Source: Branchiostoma floridae (Eukaryota > Chordata > Leptocardii > Amphioxiformes > Branchiostomatidae). Taken from it: DNA of 64,000 bases. The DNA lies in assembly GCF_000003815.2 (NCBI RefSeq), contig NC_049995.1:2214154-2278153 (forward strand). Reading direction: 5' to 3'. Each line of letters begins with the position of its first letter. Position 1 is the stretch's first letter. Shown piece by piece: positions 29,901 to 42,221 of this stretch. Under the pieces are notes generated by a model. The model was not told the DNA's origin. It saw nothing but the letters and a program-made list of their open reading frames with translations, and ran no database searches. Both the position numbers and the translations under genes were made by a program.

Positions 29901-32900
29901 CCTGCACTTCTGCAACTAACATTCTAAGTTACCAGCGGCAGACAAATTCTGCATCACTCACTGCAAGTGAACGATTGATCACTCATTCTAAATTCTTTGC
30001 CTTTCAGGTTGGAAAATACTCCTAGTGCTAGTTGTAACAGTTTGAATGTTTGTATCTGCTGTATGAAAGAAAAAAAAAATGCCGCTACCGGTATGTCTCC
30101 TTATAGTATACTATAGTTTATGTTGTGGACAGGTTTTATCATGTGCCAGTTCAGGTAGAGATCAGAAATACTTGCATACTAGTAGCTCAAATGTATGTGC
30201 ATATTCAGTCATAACATGGTGTCTTCACTCTATAAGTAGGAAACTCTCCCCACATCACTACTAACAACATCATCAATGGTAGCCACTTGTGACAGAGCAC
30301 CAGAATTCTGCTGTCAGGTGGTATTTCGAGCCCTGACATGCATAATTACTCGCAACTTTTCATACAACATTCCTGCGATGATAACTGTTTATCCCTCCGG
30401 CAGTTAACATTGAAGTCACATGGATTTAATGAATTAGTTCCTCTGGTCCGCTCTACCGAAGGTCAGCTGTTACTTTATAATAGGAATATCCGAATAGGAT
30501 AAGAGTTTCAAAATATTTTCTATGACATCTAAAGAATTCATGGCTCTAAGCCAAACTGTTATTATTACTAATGAAATTCTTTTGGATTCTAATTAGGTTC
30601 AGACATTATTAATTTCAGACAGCCAAATGCACATGTCTAGTAAGAATGAGATATTTCCTTGTCATTCACTTGAAATTTTAAAGTTAAATAAAACTATTAA
30701 AAGGTCCAAAAAGACTATACATGAAAGAGGGATAATATAAAAAGAGATTGAAGTTTAATTGGGCAATGTATGGTTTCCTAAGGGATTAATATTGTCAGTT
30801 TGCATATGAATTATGGTACTGATAGAAAAACTTGTACAGTTTAGATCTCAGACTCAGTCCTGGTGGTTTGAGTATGTTTGAATTTTAGTGAAGGCATACC
30901 AGTATCAGTGTGAAAACAAAGGATTCCAAATAGTGGGAATAAGACAATGAAAAAAAGATGATTTTTTTTAATGCCGCTAGCCATGCTAGCTGTAATAAAG
31001 ATACAATAGAGAAACCTCAATGTAAATGTACCAAAGTCAGTTCTGCATCTGATTGGTGGTTTCATCTATTTTTGCCGGTGCATAGCACCGGCTATGAGAC
31101 GGGAGAAGCGGTTCTTTCAACCCTTCGTTTGGTTTGCATGGATGCATGCATGGATGCATGGATGCATGGATCGGTCAATTTAACCAAACCCTTTTAATAG
31201 CCTTTCTATATGCCCTATTGCGTAATCGAGCCAGCGTGGCTGAGCGGTCTACAGCACGGTACCTATTGGAGCAGTTTGCTTCTCCAGCCATAGATCGTGG
31301 GTTCGAACCCCACTTGCTGAAATTTTTTTTTCTTTTGTAGACAAATCTCATGTAGTGTTTTTTTAATAGAAGAAAGACCAATTCAGTAATTCTATGTTAA
31401 AAACTCTTTTTTCGTGTGATTTTGTTTAACATCCAGGCTTTTTTCAAAATACGCACCGGCCAGCTTTTTTCAGAAGCTTTCTTGTTTGAATTGTGAAAGC
31501 ATACCAGTGTCAGTGTGAAAACACAGGAATCCCAACAGTGGGAATGAGACAATGAAAAAAAGAGGAATTTTTTGGAATCCGTCCCAATCAGCTGTAAGCA
31601 GTAGGAAGTGGAGGAGACAGAAAATGGATGGATTGCCCCTCCAACAATTTCCCAGCCACACCCCTTTAAACAGAACCAGATGGACTGGTCCAGTGGTCTT
31701 GACTACAGACCTAGCCTGAGGATTGGTCTCTTTCCCAGGATCCTCCTTGTCTGTGAACAATTAGCTCTAAAGGCACCGCTAACTGGATTGTGTGGATTAT
31801 GTTTACTAGTGTATCGATTGTGAACAGTTAATTGTTGTGAAAAGAAGACATTTTGCTACTTGAAAACAACAGTTAAAGTTTTAATTAACGCTCATGCCCA
31901 GCCACTTTTAACTTGCCCAGAATCTGGAAGTTGAATATTCAGTAAGGCGGGAAATGTTTGTGATGTTTCAAGTGTGCCATTGAAAAAACTGTCTTAAGAC
32001 ACTGCATTAGACATCTAGCAAATATGTTTGTAGTGTGATGATGAGTTTGCAGTGAGGAGTCATATAACCACTGCAAATTTTTCACTATTTGATATTAGTG
32101 ATAGTTTGTGTTCTTAATTTGTTGCTTTATATATTTACTTTACAATTCTTGCTACAGCATTTCTCATTATTGAACATTCAATCTTGAACATTCAAACCTC
32201 TTAACACCACACGATCCTGAGAGTTTGGATTTCCAGTAGATGATATCCACTAGAAGAACTTTCCGTGGCCTAATCTGTTCAGTATTAACTATTATCATCC
32301 AGTCTGGTGCCACATTCATCCCTCATTATTATTCTCTGAGATCGTGGGAAAAAACTGCCCGCCTCTGGTTCCAGTTATCCTCGTTTGTCAGAGGCCTTAT
32401 TGCTAAAACGTGTCTGAACTTTGGTCGCCAATTTTGGCTGATTTCTCCGCTGGTGAGGCTAAGTGGATGGGGCAGGGTCCTGGAGATGTCTTGTTAAAGT
32501 GAAGTCACTGTAGGTCGTGAAAGGGAAGAATTACTGGGGCAGTATACCTAGTACCATGTCCACTAGCCTGGATGCCAGACTTTCAAGGCCTATGCATCCC
32601 AACCCCAAGGAAATTCTATAGCAGGTCCCCATGGCATGAGTAGGACACTGATAACCCGGTTATGCACGATAGATATTAGGAAGTGGATGGGGCAGGGTCC
32701 TGGAGATGGCTTGTTAAAGTAAAAGTTGTTAAAGTCACTGCAGGTCCTGGAAGGGAAGAATTACTGGCTGTATGAATGATGAGGGTAGCCAGAATTTAGT
32801 CTGGTATCTAACCGTATTATAGCTCCTGAGTCGGAGTCTGTTCTGTCCTCTCCGTAAATACGTCTGGCCAGGTTGATTTGAATGTTGTGCCTGAGAAATT

Positions 32901-35900
32901 TGCGGAGAGGACGGAAAAGACTCGGGAGCTATAATATATAATATATAATACGGTTGGATACCAGGCCACCAAGGCAGTGGTTGGGTCAGAGTCCTGGAGA
33001 TGTCTTGTTCAAGTGAAGTCACTACAGGCCTTGAAAGGGAAGAATTACTGGTTCAGGGCTGTCCTTATACACTGGAAGCCAGACTTTTAGCCAAGACTTT
33101 TAGCCAGGACAGCCCCCAAGGAAATTCTACAGCAGGTCCCCCAGAGTTAGACCCTAACAGACTGTGCAGGGTCTGGTATCCTGACTACAGGTCCCAACCG
33201 GAGTAACTGGTCTATGTATTATAAGGTACAAACAAATGTACATGTATACCTGAACAAATTACAGCACTAGCAGATGCCTTTTTTTGCTTAAGACAAGTAG
33301 ATCCTGTCTCAAAGATGACAATTTTATGCTTCAATCTTTGAAGAACTCATGTTTCATGATTAAGATATATGTATGTATGAAAATGAGTTTTGCCTTTCCA
33401 AGACAAACCTACACTCATCTCGATCCTCCATACCAAAATGACATAGAACGACACACACCAACTTTGTGCAGACTTTTTACTATCCATCATCAGACATATG
33501 AAATAAAGTAATTCTGAAAGTTTTCAACTTTTAATTCTATGTTTGAATGAATGAAGGAATTTTGTATGTTTTTCTGAAATGTGTTTTTTTAATGGTTTTT
33601 ATGTCTTTATTTCTTGATCACAAAATGAAGGGGGAAAAAGTCTATGTGATGACTCAAATGTGTCAGTAGTCTCCCCATGTGTTTCCAGATATCATAACTT
33701 CTTTATTAGATAGAGCACTGAGCCTAGGTGACCCAAATTGGTGGGACATGAACAGTTATTGTTATGTGTTGCACTAGTTTAGGTGAGACATGAACAGGTA
33801 TTGTTATGTGTTGCACTAGTTTTGACACCTCAGGCCCTTAAAGTGTCGCCTGTTCCTCCTTAACCCTTTGGGTCCAACAAAGCATGTCCATGTGGCCGTC
33901 TTTAAGTAAACAGCTTTCTTAAGGTATTATTACCCACCTCCGTCAACACCTTACATACAAACCCAATTATCCTTGGGGGTGTTACACGTTTTTCCCACAC
34001 TCTTGCGCCCAAAATTGGGCGGACTTTACCTAGGAGGCGGGTTTACAGGGGTCAAGTTCCGACTCCGCGCCGCCAGCTCGGCGCCTGTTGCCGCTTTGTC
34101 GCACGGCTGTCGCCTCCGTGTTGTAAACGCTTCTAAAAGAGACGTGTAGAGCGTAAGAGCATATCCCTGGGACAATGGCGGAGGGGCGGGGCGCGAAAGC
34201 TTATCCTCTTAAAACGGTTCTGACCCCTCAATGTTAGCAGTGATCCACCGGTGCCCGGTTGTTAGTGAGACGCGTGTGACCCCCTGTATGGTACACACCT
34301 TACACTGACAGTTACCACACTGTTACGGAAATAGTCTCGTGCACACTTTTTTTACCTTCGTTAGAAGGTTATGTTTTCAGTAGCATTTGTGTGTGTGTAT
34401 GTGGTTGTGTGTAGTTGATCAGCATAAATCCAGAATACCTGGATGGATTGTATTAATATTTTGTACGTGGCCATGAGAACTTGAAACAATTAGATTCTGA
34501 GCTCCCTAGCGGCTTGCTAAAAATACTTTTGTACCACTTTACCATGCCTTGATGTAATTGCAGCAAATGATGCACTCATAGGCCATGGCAAATTGTTTCC
34601 TTGGAAAGTGCGGACAAATTTAGCAAGAAAGTCAGAAAACCATAAAGAAAACTTTTATCTGACTACTACTGTATTCCTTATAAAACGTACAAACTGTCCT
34701 GTTAAGCACTGTTTTTGTGTTGATCATCCAGTTCGGCAAATATGGTTTTAGATCCGTAAAACTTTGAATTTGTTCCTCACACACAGTTTTACGTAGACAT
34801 TTGTACCACTTTTTCTGCATACTACTTTCCTGACATACCTGCAGTAAATCAAGCACTCCTACTGGTCTTACTCTTAGGCCATGCCAAATCATTCTCCTGG
34901 GTTTCAGAATTAGGAAAGTGTAAAGAAAACTGAAAGGCTAACTTGAATCCAACTTCTAGTATATTCAACCCACAAACAAAAGAGCAAACTTTTCTTTCAG
35001 ACTCCTCCAGTTCAGTAAATACAGTTTTCGATCCTAGAAACCACAAATTTATTTAACATGGCCTCATCAGGCCGCGTGCGCCCTGCCTGCTAGGTGGCCC
35101 GTGTTGTGTGGACGCTGCAGCGCCTCTTTGAGCCTTTCCCACAGGAGCAAAGTTACACCTATTGACTATCAATACTACAGCAGACACTCGGCTCTTTACA
35201 GTATACACTGCCGTGCTGAGATAACTTTACACTGAAGCACACTGTGGTAGCGTATGTCTGCATTCTTTGGGGCTGACACAAAAAACAAAGATTGAGTAAA
35301 GAGGGACCCTGTTTCTAACTAATGAGCCTTTGCTGTGTTCATTACAGTATTTACTCACAATGTTTTAGACCAGGTTTTAAATGGAAGGAAATGTGTAAAA
35401 AATAATTTGACTTAAACAATGTTTTGTTTCAACTTCAAGCAGTATAGATTTCATTCTATATCACAGCATGTTTGTTTGTTTTTTTCAAATAAATCTAGAT
35501 TTTATGTAACTTATTATCATGTCAAAAATGTAGATGTAGGAGCGATATGAAGGAGTATATAGAAAATTTGATAGAAATGAAACTTGTATGTTTTGTGGGG
35601 ACAACAGCCTAGGGAATCTGTTGGTGTTACAGCTTTTAACCAACTACACTTTTAGCAAATATTTGTTTAAAGTGATAGTGCTAATACTTTTGTCCAAAAG
35701 AAAGAGTAGTCTATTAAAAAAAAAGAAAATAAGTTGAACAGTGCTCATGTTTGTAAAAGGTATGGCCAGGCCACCATATCAATGTAGTAATGTTAGGTGA
35801 TTTGGAGAAACACTATGTAGAATATGAAATCTGCTTAGTACAAAATATACTGGTTCTCCTTCCTTTTATAACTCTTCTTACATGAGTCATGTATAATGGA

Positions 35901-36215
35901 AAGGTTAGAGTGTATGGTAGGGTAGGGTTTGTTTGGACCCATATGTACATGTTTGTTAGTGGTTGCAATAATATATCATGTATTTCATGTTTTTTTATGG
36001 TTAAGTTTAACGTTCAATCCTTCCATATCCCTATAACACCTCCAATTCTCATCCACAGGAAATACCACAGAGGAGTGAAGGTACGGTTGCGACTGAAAGA
36101 CCTGGAGCTCTCCACGCGGTTTATCGGAGGCACCAAGAACACCACGCTTCTAGAAGCCGACGCTGTACTGTTGGGTCTTCACAGTCCCTTGGAAGGAGAA
36201 AGGCCAAGACAATGA
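26658..36215 (+). CDS. MRPS28: Mitochondrial small ribosomal subunit protein bS1m (MRPS28), four exons
   Basis: Exons 26658-26924, 27939-28025, 28591-28775 and 36059-36215 join to 231 codons plus TGA with consensus splice sites (phases 0, 0, 2). The N-terminus [20 protein letters not shown] is a basic presequence. Residues ~60-118 hold two copies of SGFA-x-AFEKH, one per exon, where human has one (GGFASALERH). The conserved core is [55 protein letters not shown], then [20 protein letters not shown] and [12 protein letters not shown]. Human MRPS28 is an S1-like component of the 28S mitoribosomal subunit. Intron 3 is 7.3 kb and begins with degenerate copies of exon 3's 3' end. A polyadenylation signal follows at 36328. 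Confidence 0.95.
27120..27597 (+). pseudogene. 5'-truncated CR1/L2-like LINE fragment in MRPS28 intron 1
   Basis: An open frame at 27241-27510 encodes [30 protein letters not shown] and the hallmark [17 protein letters not shown]. It is followed by a GC-rich 3'UTR and a (GCAGAT)n tail ending near 27597. Upstream of 27241 the RT frame is shifted and degraded. It is in the same orientation as MRPS28. Confidence 0.8.
27939..28025 (+). CDS. MRPS28: MRPS28 exon 2 (second [10 protein letters not shown] motif)
   Basis: 29 codons, acceptor TTGTTTAG, donor ACTGTAAG, phase 0 to 0. Encodes [19 protein letters not shown] then [10 protein letters not shown]. It parallels the end of exon 1 at both protein and DNA level (TC(A/T)GGATTTGC). 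Confidence 0.85.
28591..28775 (+). CDS. MRPS28: MRPS28 exon 3 (conserved core)
   Basis: 185 bp, acceptor CTCTTCCAG, donor GAGTGAGT, phase 0 to 2. Encodes [18 protein letters not shown] through [17 protein letters not shown]. The best-conserved exon of the gene. Confidence 0.93.
28850..29445 (+). repeat. Four degenerate tandem copies of MRPS28 exon 3 end plus donor
   Basis: AAGTTCTACTGTGTATGT (exon position 28735) recurs in copies at 28896, 29059, 29222 (diverged) and 29382, a period of 160-163 bp. Each copy keeps the stretch from about CTGTATCGACTTTGG to GGAACC(T/A)GA, then a donor-like site: GTGAGT, GCGAGT, GTAAGT and GTGAGT. The inter-copy spacer is intron sequence with GGTAC(A/T)GG motifs. 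No acceptor or 5' part of the exon is included. Confidence 0.9.
29540..30885. other. MRPS28 intron 3, no recognisable feature
   Basis: AT-rich, non-coding; no repeat or exon could be supported. Confidence 0.6.
30886..31000. repeat. Direct repeat copy 1 (partner 31488-31600)
   Basis: GGCATACCAGTATCAGTGTG, AAAACAAAGGATTCC, then GTGGGAATAAGACAATGAAA. The second copy about 600 bp downstream matches most positions. The pair brackets the tRNA-like sequence. Confidence 0.75.
31139..31172. repeat. (GGATGCAT)n short repeat
   Basis: Four to five imperfect GGATGCAT units, just upstream of the tRNA-like sequence. Confidence 0.85.
31230..31320 (+). tRNA. tRNA-like sequence (Leu-type A and B boxes), probable pseudogene
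   Basis: The A box TGGCTGAGCGGTC and B box GGTTCGAACCC are intact. The D stem GCTG/CAGC and T stem GTGGG/CCCAC pair perfectly. The acceptor stem pairs only if shifted by one base, and the anticodon arm is replaced by a longer hairpin (TGGAG...CTCCA), so no anticodon can be read with confidence. Either a tRNA-Leu/Ser pseudogene or a SINE head. Confidence 0.4.
31488..31600. repeat. Direct repeat copy 2 (partner 30886-31000)
   Basis: AAGCATACCAGTGTCAGTGTG then AATCCCAACAGTGGGAATGA; same block order as the first copy. Confidence 0.75.
32465..33055. repeat. Three dispersed copies of a ~90-bp unit
   Basis: GTCCTGGAGATG(T/G)CTTGTT followed by AAGTCACTxxAGG and GGGAAGAATTACTGG occurs at about 32477, 32697 and 32990. 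Between them lie TAGCCTGGATGCCAG and TAGTCTGGTATC foldback material. Confidence 0.75.
32796..32968. mobile_element. Foldback element, TAG(C/T)CTGGTATC family
   Basis: TAGTCTGGTATCTAACCGTA + TTATAGCTCCTGAGTCGG pairs with the right arm CGGTTGGATACCAGGCC. The right arm carries an extra ATATAATATATAAT run. Relative of 17985 and 59331. Confidence 0.75.
34530..35050. repeat. Diverged tandem duplication (~260 bp)
   Basis: GTACCACTTT, (C/A)ATGCC, AGGCCATG(G/C)CAAAT, AAAGAAAACT and CCAGTTC(G/A)G(C/T)AAATA occur in the same order twice, starting near 34532 and 34803. Intron 3 of MRPS28. Confidence 0.65.
36059..36215 (+). CDS. MRPS28: MRPS28 exon 4 (terminal)
   Basis: Acceptor ATCCACAG, phase 2 in, TGA at 36213. 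Encodes [40 protein letters not shown] and a short basic tail. Matches vertebrate MRPS28 directly after the EKY junction. Confidence 0.93.
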
Positions 36216-36327
36216 ATACTTCACCAATAAGAAGAAGACTTCTTAAAGAAAGTTGTTGTTAAAAAAGTTTTGTTACTTCATGTTGAAAGAGACATTTCCA
36301 ATCAAGCACAAAGATTTGTTGAGTTGT

Positions 36328-36333
36328 AATAAA
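36328..36333 (+). terminator. MRPS28 polyadenylation signal AATAAA
   Basis: About 113 bp downstream of the stop, in TTGTAATAAAATGC. Confidence 0.7.
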
Positions 36334-36539
36334 ATGCACAGCTATAGAAGAACTTGTTGATGTTGATGGTTTTGTTGTTTCAAATGTTCGGTTTGGGTTC
36401 GTTTGGTTGGTTCTTGTTCTGAGTACATATACATTTGTACCTGTGTGTTTTTGTCAACAACAGTCTCCATCAAACTTCTCTCAGGATCCAATGAAAATGA
36501 AATTGCAAAATTTGGCTCAAATAGCAAATATTAACAAGA

Positions 36540-39500
36540 TGGTGACCAAGGTTTGATCTCCAAGCAAATGTTGTGTCTGGCTAGTATTACACCTGTATTT
36601 GTGACATTTTGTACATCTTTCTAGTTTCCTGCATTTTCATCTCCTTACCTCACAACACCTATGAAGACCACCAAACAAGAGGTACAAAATACTGCAAAGA
36701 CATGCATAGAATAAGGCAACTTCTTGGAGATTTACCCAGGATTCCAACCATCTTCTTTGGGTAATAAACTTCTGTGTGCTTGGGCCAAATTCTGCAATTT
36801 AATAGACATTGAAAGAAGTCTGGTAGAGACTATCACATGTAAAAAAAATGAGGATGCCCTACTTTGGACAGTGCCCAGTCAACACCACAGGTCAGTGTAT
36901 TTTCCCCATTTCTTTTGTATTTTGCCTTGTTAATTACTTTCTTCTCCATTACAATTCATACTGTTCATTAGGAGGATCTATCTACCACTCAAAAATCATT
37001 ATCATAGCATGTCCAGAACTTGAGGTATCAAAACTGAATGTTCTGCTACAGTACTGTAGAAAGCTGGTAGGAGGCCATCCACAGCTTCTCAAGTTATACT
37101 GTCCGCAAACACACATCCATGCAAACAGCACTGGAAGGTAGTAATAAATTGACTTCCAGTTCCCCCCCTTCGCAATGACATGGAATAGTCCTTCCATATT
37201 TGTATTGCTAGAAACTTTCCTTTCGGGGTAAGAGTAAAAGTCTGGAAAGTCACGTCATCCACCCCATGAATTTTCCCAAAATGGTACGGTCCAACATTGC
37301 AACATTACTAGTATATGGCCACATAAAATAAGCTATGCAAAAGAGACACGTCCAAAAGTACACTTATACCTCATAAATAACTTCACTGAATATAGAAATG
37401 TGAACATTGAATGTCTAAATTTATGGGCCAGCATTCTTTGGCCGTTTCCTTAGTTCATTCACGGGACAGGAGTTATTTTTGTAGAGGAGGGCTCAAAAAG
37501 AGAGATTGATATCGTTATGTTTGTTGATTGTACAAGTGCACTTGTAGCTGTCATTTTGTGCGGACGCATACCTGTCTGAATATGAGTACTTAAAATTCAA
37601 TGAAACATGGTTAACAAGAGTCAAGTGTTCAAGATATCATTACGTAGAGATGGACTCATGGAGGTCTGTCGATGAAGGTTTATAGTAACCTGAGTACTGA
37701 CTACTTTCCCTTGCTAACCACGGAAAAGCAAGCGAAAGTAGTGAGCCAGCGGTTACTACGGAGGATGGCAGTCAGACTAGGTTTATAGACATCCAGGTAA
37801 TATAATAATAAGACACGCCAAAAAGCAGTTACTCATGCAACCAGATCAGTTCAACCACAGACCAATGAGCTTTTGTTCTATCAGATGGTGTAAATTGGAA
37901 ACGCAAGATAGCTTAAGCAGCTTTGGATGCTTTCAAATTGCTAGAAAGTCGTAAAAGTCCAATTTGTAGTTCCTTTGCCATAGTTACTGGACGAAAGTGG
38001 CTCGGCACTTGACGAGGCACACGTTATCGATGACATACGGTAATGTCAGGAATATGACTTGCTACAACGTCAGAATGCCTTTTCAACACCCAGATACCAG
38101 TACGTGTAGACACTGCATGCTTGCCGATTTTGGAAGTGAGAAAGACTGATGCAGGTTTGGTTGTTCAGGGTCGTGTCATTCAGCGAAACAGACCTTTCAG
38201 GTCCCGCTTTGGTGGTGCCGTTTTTAATTTGCTGCGTTTGATTTTGTTCCTTTTCTGGGACGCTTCAAAATAATGAGCGTTTGTAAGAAAAACAAAACCA
38301 CTGATTAGAAAATAACACGTAGCGCCCACCACGTCGAAGTCCCGTTCTGATGGCCTAACTCCATTGCACAGCTGTTGGTGGAGATGGATGGATAAATAGT
38401 CTTGATGGCTATTTGATTGCCAGCACACGAGTGACGGCGACGCCGTGTGATTGCGACGTGTGTTGGACTAGGACCTACAGCAGTGTCGTGACGTCGTCGG
38501 CAGAACCTATTCTCCAAGCAGAGGTTGGGTCCCAAAGATAGTGGTCGGGATTTTTACCGGATAGCCCCCCTCACCTCTACTTCAAAACGCACCAGGGCAG
38601 AGCTTTCACTTAAAAGGCTAACAGTTACACGCCCAATCACAATAGATATATCGCAAACTCTCTTATACTCCGCTTGTTGTCTTCAGTCATGATCATCACG
38701 TACCCTCTTGTGAGTTGGGATTAGCGGACACTTCTGCCGCACGTGTCGCGAGAAGGAGAGCAAGCACGGACCGCAGGCCCCACTACACTTCAAACAGACG
38801 TGCGATCATTTCTATGCTGTATCCCTCATTTGTCCCTATATATGTAGGTTTGTGCGTGATTTGCGTGTAAGCATTTTATCTGTGGTTGCCGAACAGTGCC
38901 GAGTAAAAAGTGTACATGAACAAAAGGAGCAAGAATTTGAAGAAAACGGACAAAGATGATGAGCTGAAGTCGTCATCTGTTTGGAAGTTACAGATACAAT
39001 GTATACGAGAGACTACAAAGATTGTGCAACGGATGTAGTGAAAGATTAAATGTATTTCATATAGATACGCTTGTTACGTTTTTACTGTATGTACCCTTGC
39101 AATCAGCCTACGGGCATGACTTTATATGATGATTATGAATTTGCAAATATTGAACTATCATTTACAACACGTACCAGACAAATGGCCTCAATCTCAAAGC
39201 AGACGTATTCTTAAAAATCTTTTTGCGGCCGTTCATGACTAACTGCTGTGAGATTGATAAGGTCCACGGGGACCTGACTGAGGTCCTGTGAAGAGTGTGT
39301 CACACACCCTGCCCCGAAAGCGTGGCGCTATTCCTGTCCTGGCGCGACGCCTGGTTCTGAGTGATCGGTATGTGACGGGGGGATTTGCTGACCAGCGGGA
39401 AGCGTGGAAACCATTTGGTCGCGATCAGCGACAACTGATCGGTCTAGGTCCTCACGGACTCGTAACGCCATCTATGATAACATACTAAACTAGAGTCCAA
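36540..39500. other. Intergenic, no gene recognised
   Basis: Contains a fragment of the TTCTGCTACAGTACTG repeat (37036-37140) and a loose hairpin around 37686-37760. The short open frames at 38180-38535 show no domain. Confidence 0.5.
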
Positions 39501-39527
39501 TAATCGAGACCATGGCGTGTCCAGAAC

Positions 39528-39611
39528 TAGCCTGGATACCAGACCCCGGCCCGATCTCAAAAGATAGATATTTTTGAGATCGGCCTGCATGGTATCCAGG
39601 CGTATAGGCTA
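39528..39611. mobile_element. 84-bp TAGCCTGG foldback with perfect 9-bp target duplication
   Basis: TAGCCTGGATACCAGACCCC pairs with GGTATCCAGGCGTATAGGCTA (extra bases near the end). GTCCAGAAC at 39519-39527 and 39612-39620, exact. Confidence 0.88.
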
Positions 39612-39699
39612 GTCCAGAACACGATCTATCAAAACTAGAAGTTCCGATAATTTAACTAGAGCTCAATAATCGGACCATAGCGTGTCCAGAATACGGGAT

Positions 39700-39860
39700 T
39701 TCCACTGCTGTTCATAGAGAAGCCGCTAGGGGGCCAAAATGTAATCATTTATGTATTTGTCGCACCCTACTGACACACCAAATATGAAACCAATGAATAT
39801 GTTAGCCAATCCATTCAGTCGTTCTTGAGTTATCTTGTTCACCAACAGACTGATTGGCTG
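39700..39860 (+). repeat. Interspersed repeat copy (GAGTTATCTTGTTCACC family)
   Basis: GCTAGGGGGCCAAAATGTAA, CACACCAAATATGAAACCAA, CAGTCGTTCTTGAGTTATC; block order as in 20508-20690. Confidence 0.6.
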
Positions 39861-39942
39861 AGGAGAGACGGATTGGTTCTAGTGCTATGTTGGTTATTTA
39901 ATGAGAAACATTTCTAATTGAAGTAATTTCATGGAACATGAC

Positions 39943-40119
39943 TAGCCTCCATAGCAGACTCTCTGGGCCTTTTCCGTGTTTTTTTTTCGTAATACACTTT
40001 TGCTGGCCGTTTCTTTTTTTACTTTTTCTACTGGGTCGCTTGTGCCATCGGCAAAAGTGTATTATGAGCAAAAAGAATCGAAAAAAGGCATAGAGAGCCT
40101 GCTATGGATCCGGAGGCTA
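39943..40119. mobile_element. Foldback element TAGCCTCCATAGCAGACTC
   Basis: TAGCCTCCATAGCAGACTCTC pairs with GAGAGCCTGCTATGG...GGAGGCTA. The inner arms are TAATACACTTTTGC / GCAAAAGTGTATTA. Relative of 7775-7955. Confidence 0.85.
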
Positions 40120-41454
40120 GGAAGATGACGGCCTGTTCCAGCTTAAAATGTTAAATAACGTTAGCCTATGTTGAAAATCGCGCATCAGTGCCCCCCACCA
40201 CCAGTAAATAATGATAAATGCTGCCGTCTATGAATGAGGCTAGTGACCACCACGGTTTGTCCAGCGGTTGCACATGCCGGTCATCATCTGCAGTCGAGAT
40301 GCGCGGACGTTCCAAAACAACTGCTCAGTGTTGATGACCACACATTGCTGCGGTTCGTGTTGCAACCAAAATATCCAAATTGCTAATTCGCAATTTGGAA
40401 ATATCACCGAGGGTACTGTCCACGTCGAGTACTGCTTCGTTCAGACTTCTGGTGTTTTTTCGTGGATGGCCAATAATATGTGTAGAAAACCGGGCTAGAT
40501 TGGGTCACAACATTTTGAGAACCTTCTTTTCTTTTTCCTTATATCTAACAACGAGAAAATCACGGTGAGAGCTAATACTTAGTCTATACTCGTTACATCA
40601 GAAATCAAGATACCGCAACAAGTCGAATGCTTTTGATAAATCATTATTTGATAAAGTAGGGGAAATCCGAGTTTTAGTACTTATACATCTCTGCACCTTT
40701 AATACAACTGTCCAGTTACATGATGACGTGTGTACTAATAGTAGTCAAGTTCGACATATCGGTACACATGTCGGCCCGCCTCGGTAACACGTAAAGCCGA
40801 GGTTATCTGTGCGGAGAATGCGGGCGGAATTGATGGGGTTATCCCGGGGTGGGGCAGACGTACCATCCCCTGCTGAGGGACGCACGTCCGGGCATTCCGG
40901 ACCGGGACCCCGACCCACTAGTCTCTAAACAGCCGTGTCAGCTGGACGAAAGGAATTTAGCTAAATAGACGTACGTACAAATTTACGTACAGAAAAACAA
41001 GAACACTCACTCTTGATTGTTCAGTTCGGGTGCCCAACGACCTGTATATTTTATTCTAGGAGAAGATTGTCCGAACATGCCTAGAAAATGAGAAGCTTAG
41101 CCCTTAAATTAATAATTAACCCAGTATCATAGAAGATAGGTTGATCATGTCTTCCGATCATTTGTAGTTCTGGTCCACGTGGGGCTTTAAAGGCTCTTTT
41201 TCTTTAGGGATCTTTATGCAAATTAGGAATAAAGATGCAATACAGATCATCCAATCATTATTTCATTTCCAAACAGCGCGCGCGAAGCCTGCTGTCGAGA
41301 CTACCCTGTCCGAGAATAACAGCCAAGTGTCCCCATTACAGACATGCCTGTCGTGACGGGGTGACAGGGGCGGGCCCGGGTGGGCCAGGCTTGCCTTACC
41401 CCTGCTGCGGGGCGCAACGCGCGGCATACCGACGGCACGCGGGGCGGCTGGAAC

Positions 41455-41727
41455 CCTCTCCAAGCAGAGGTTCGGCTCCGGCTGTCTTTGACTAGTCTGC
41501 GTAACACAAACTCTGCTGTCCGGGGCTGTAACTGGCCCCTCCCCGCGGAGTTTGTGCTCCTCTTTCCGTAAACTAGGAGGCCGGCGGATGTTGGGCGGGC
41601 TGCTATAAGCGAGATTTAATCAGGATATCTTTGACGTGATTTCATCGGGCTTTCTGCTTTGTACCGGTTTATGTCTGGCGTTGTCAAGGAAGAAATCCCG
41701 ATAAAACGAACCTCTGCTTGGAGAGTA
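41455..41727. mobile_element. Foldback element, CTCTCCAAGCAGAGG family
   Basis: Ends CTCTCCAAGCAGAGGTTCGG / AACCTCTGCTTGGAGAG. The right arm holds ATCGGGCTTTCTGCTTTGTACC and CCCGATAAAACG, which form an inner hairpin as in the 47216 element. Confidence 0.8.
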
Positions 41728-41737
41728 AGGCTGCCCG

Positions 41738-41915
41738 ACAATAGGAAGGACGTAGCCACCACGTACGGGGATCGTAGTATTCGGGGGGAAATGGGGAAAA
41801 TTGCCATGCTATTGCTAATAATGTTCTCCTTCAGGCGCGGCCGACCAATCCCTATGGCAGCGAAACTCCCCTGGCAAATCATTCTCCCTATATTGGCCAG
41901 CGTAGTCCATTTGAG
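41738..41915. mobile_element. Degraded element of the CCTAC...GGGGATCGTAGAATT family
   Basis: ACGTACGGGGATCGTAGTATTC...GGCGCGGCCGACC and CTCCCCTGGCAAATCATTCT match internal parts of the 42717 and 59250 elements. The end motifs are lost. Confidence 0.55.
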
Positions 41916-42007
41916 TTCTTCAGTAAAAGAATGTTTGTCCCTGTGATGATAACTATTTTAGACATCTTGTCCCAGTTTCATTTTTGTGGAACTGGAACAA
42001 ACCTATG

Positions 42008-42114
42008 TACTCTCCAAGCAGATGTTTGGTAGCAGGGATTAGTAGGGGCCATGTGAAAACCCCAGCCACTCCTTATCCTCGCAAGACCGCGACCCAACCA
42101 CTGCTTGGAGATTA
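42008..42114. mobile_element. Small element with TACTCTCCAAGCAGA / TGCTTGGAGATTA ends
   Basis: Mixed ends from the two CAAGCAGA subfamilies. The interior shows no clear pairing; possibly two half-elements. Confidence 0.5.
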
Positions 42115-42221
42115 GAACAGCCTCATGTCATCAGGCACTTTTGCTATCCATCGACACACCTGCCAGCCTTTGAAAATTGATGTTCGAATCTCTCTATTGC
42201 CAGTCTCGTTTTACTCTTGAA

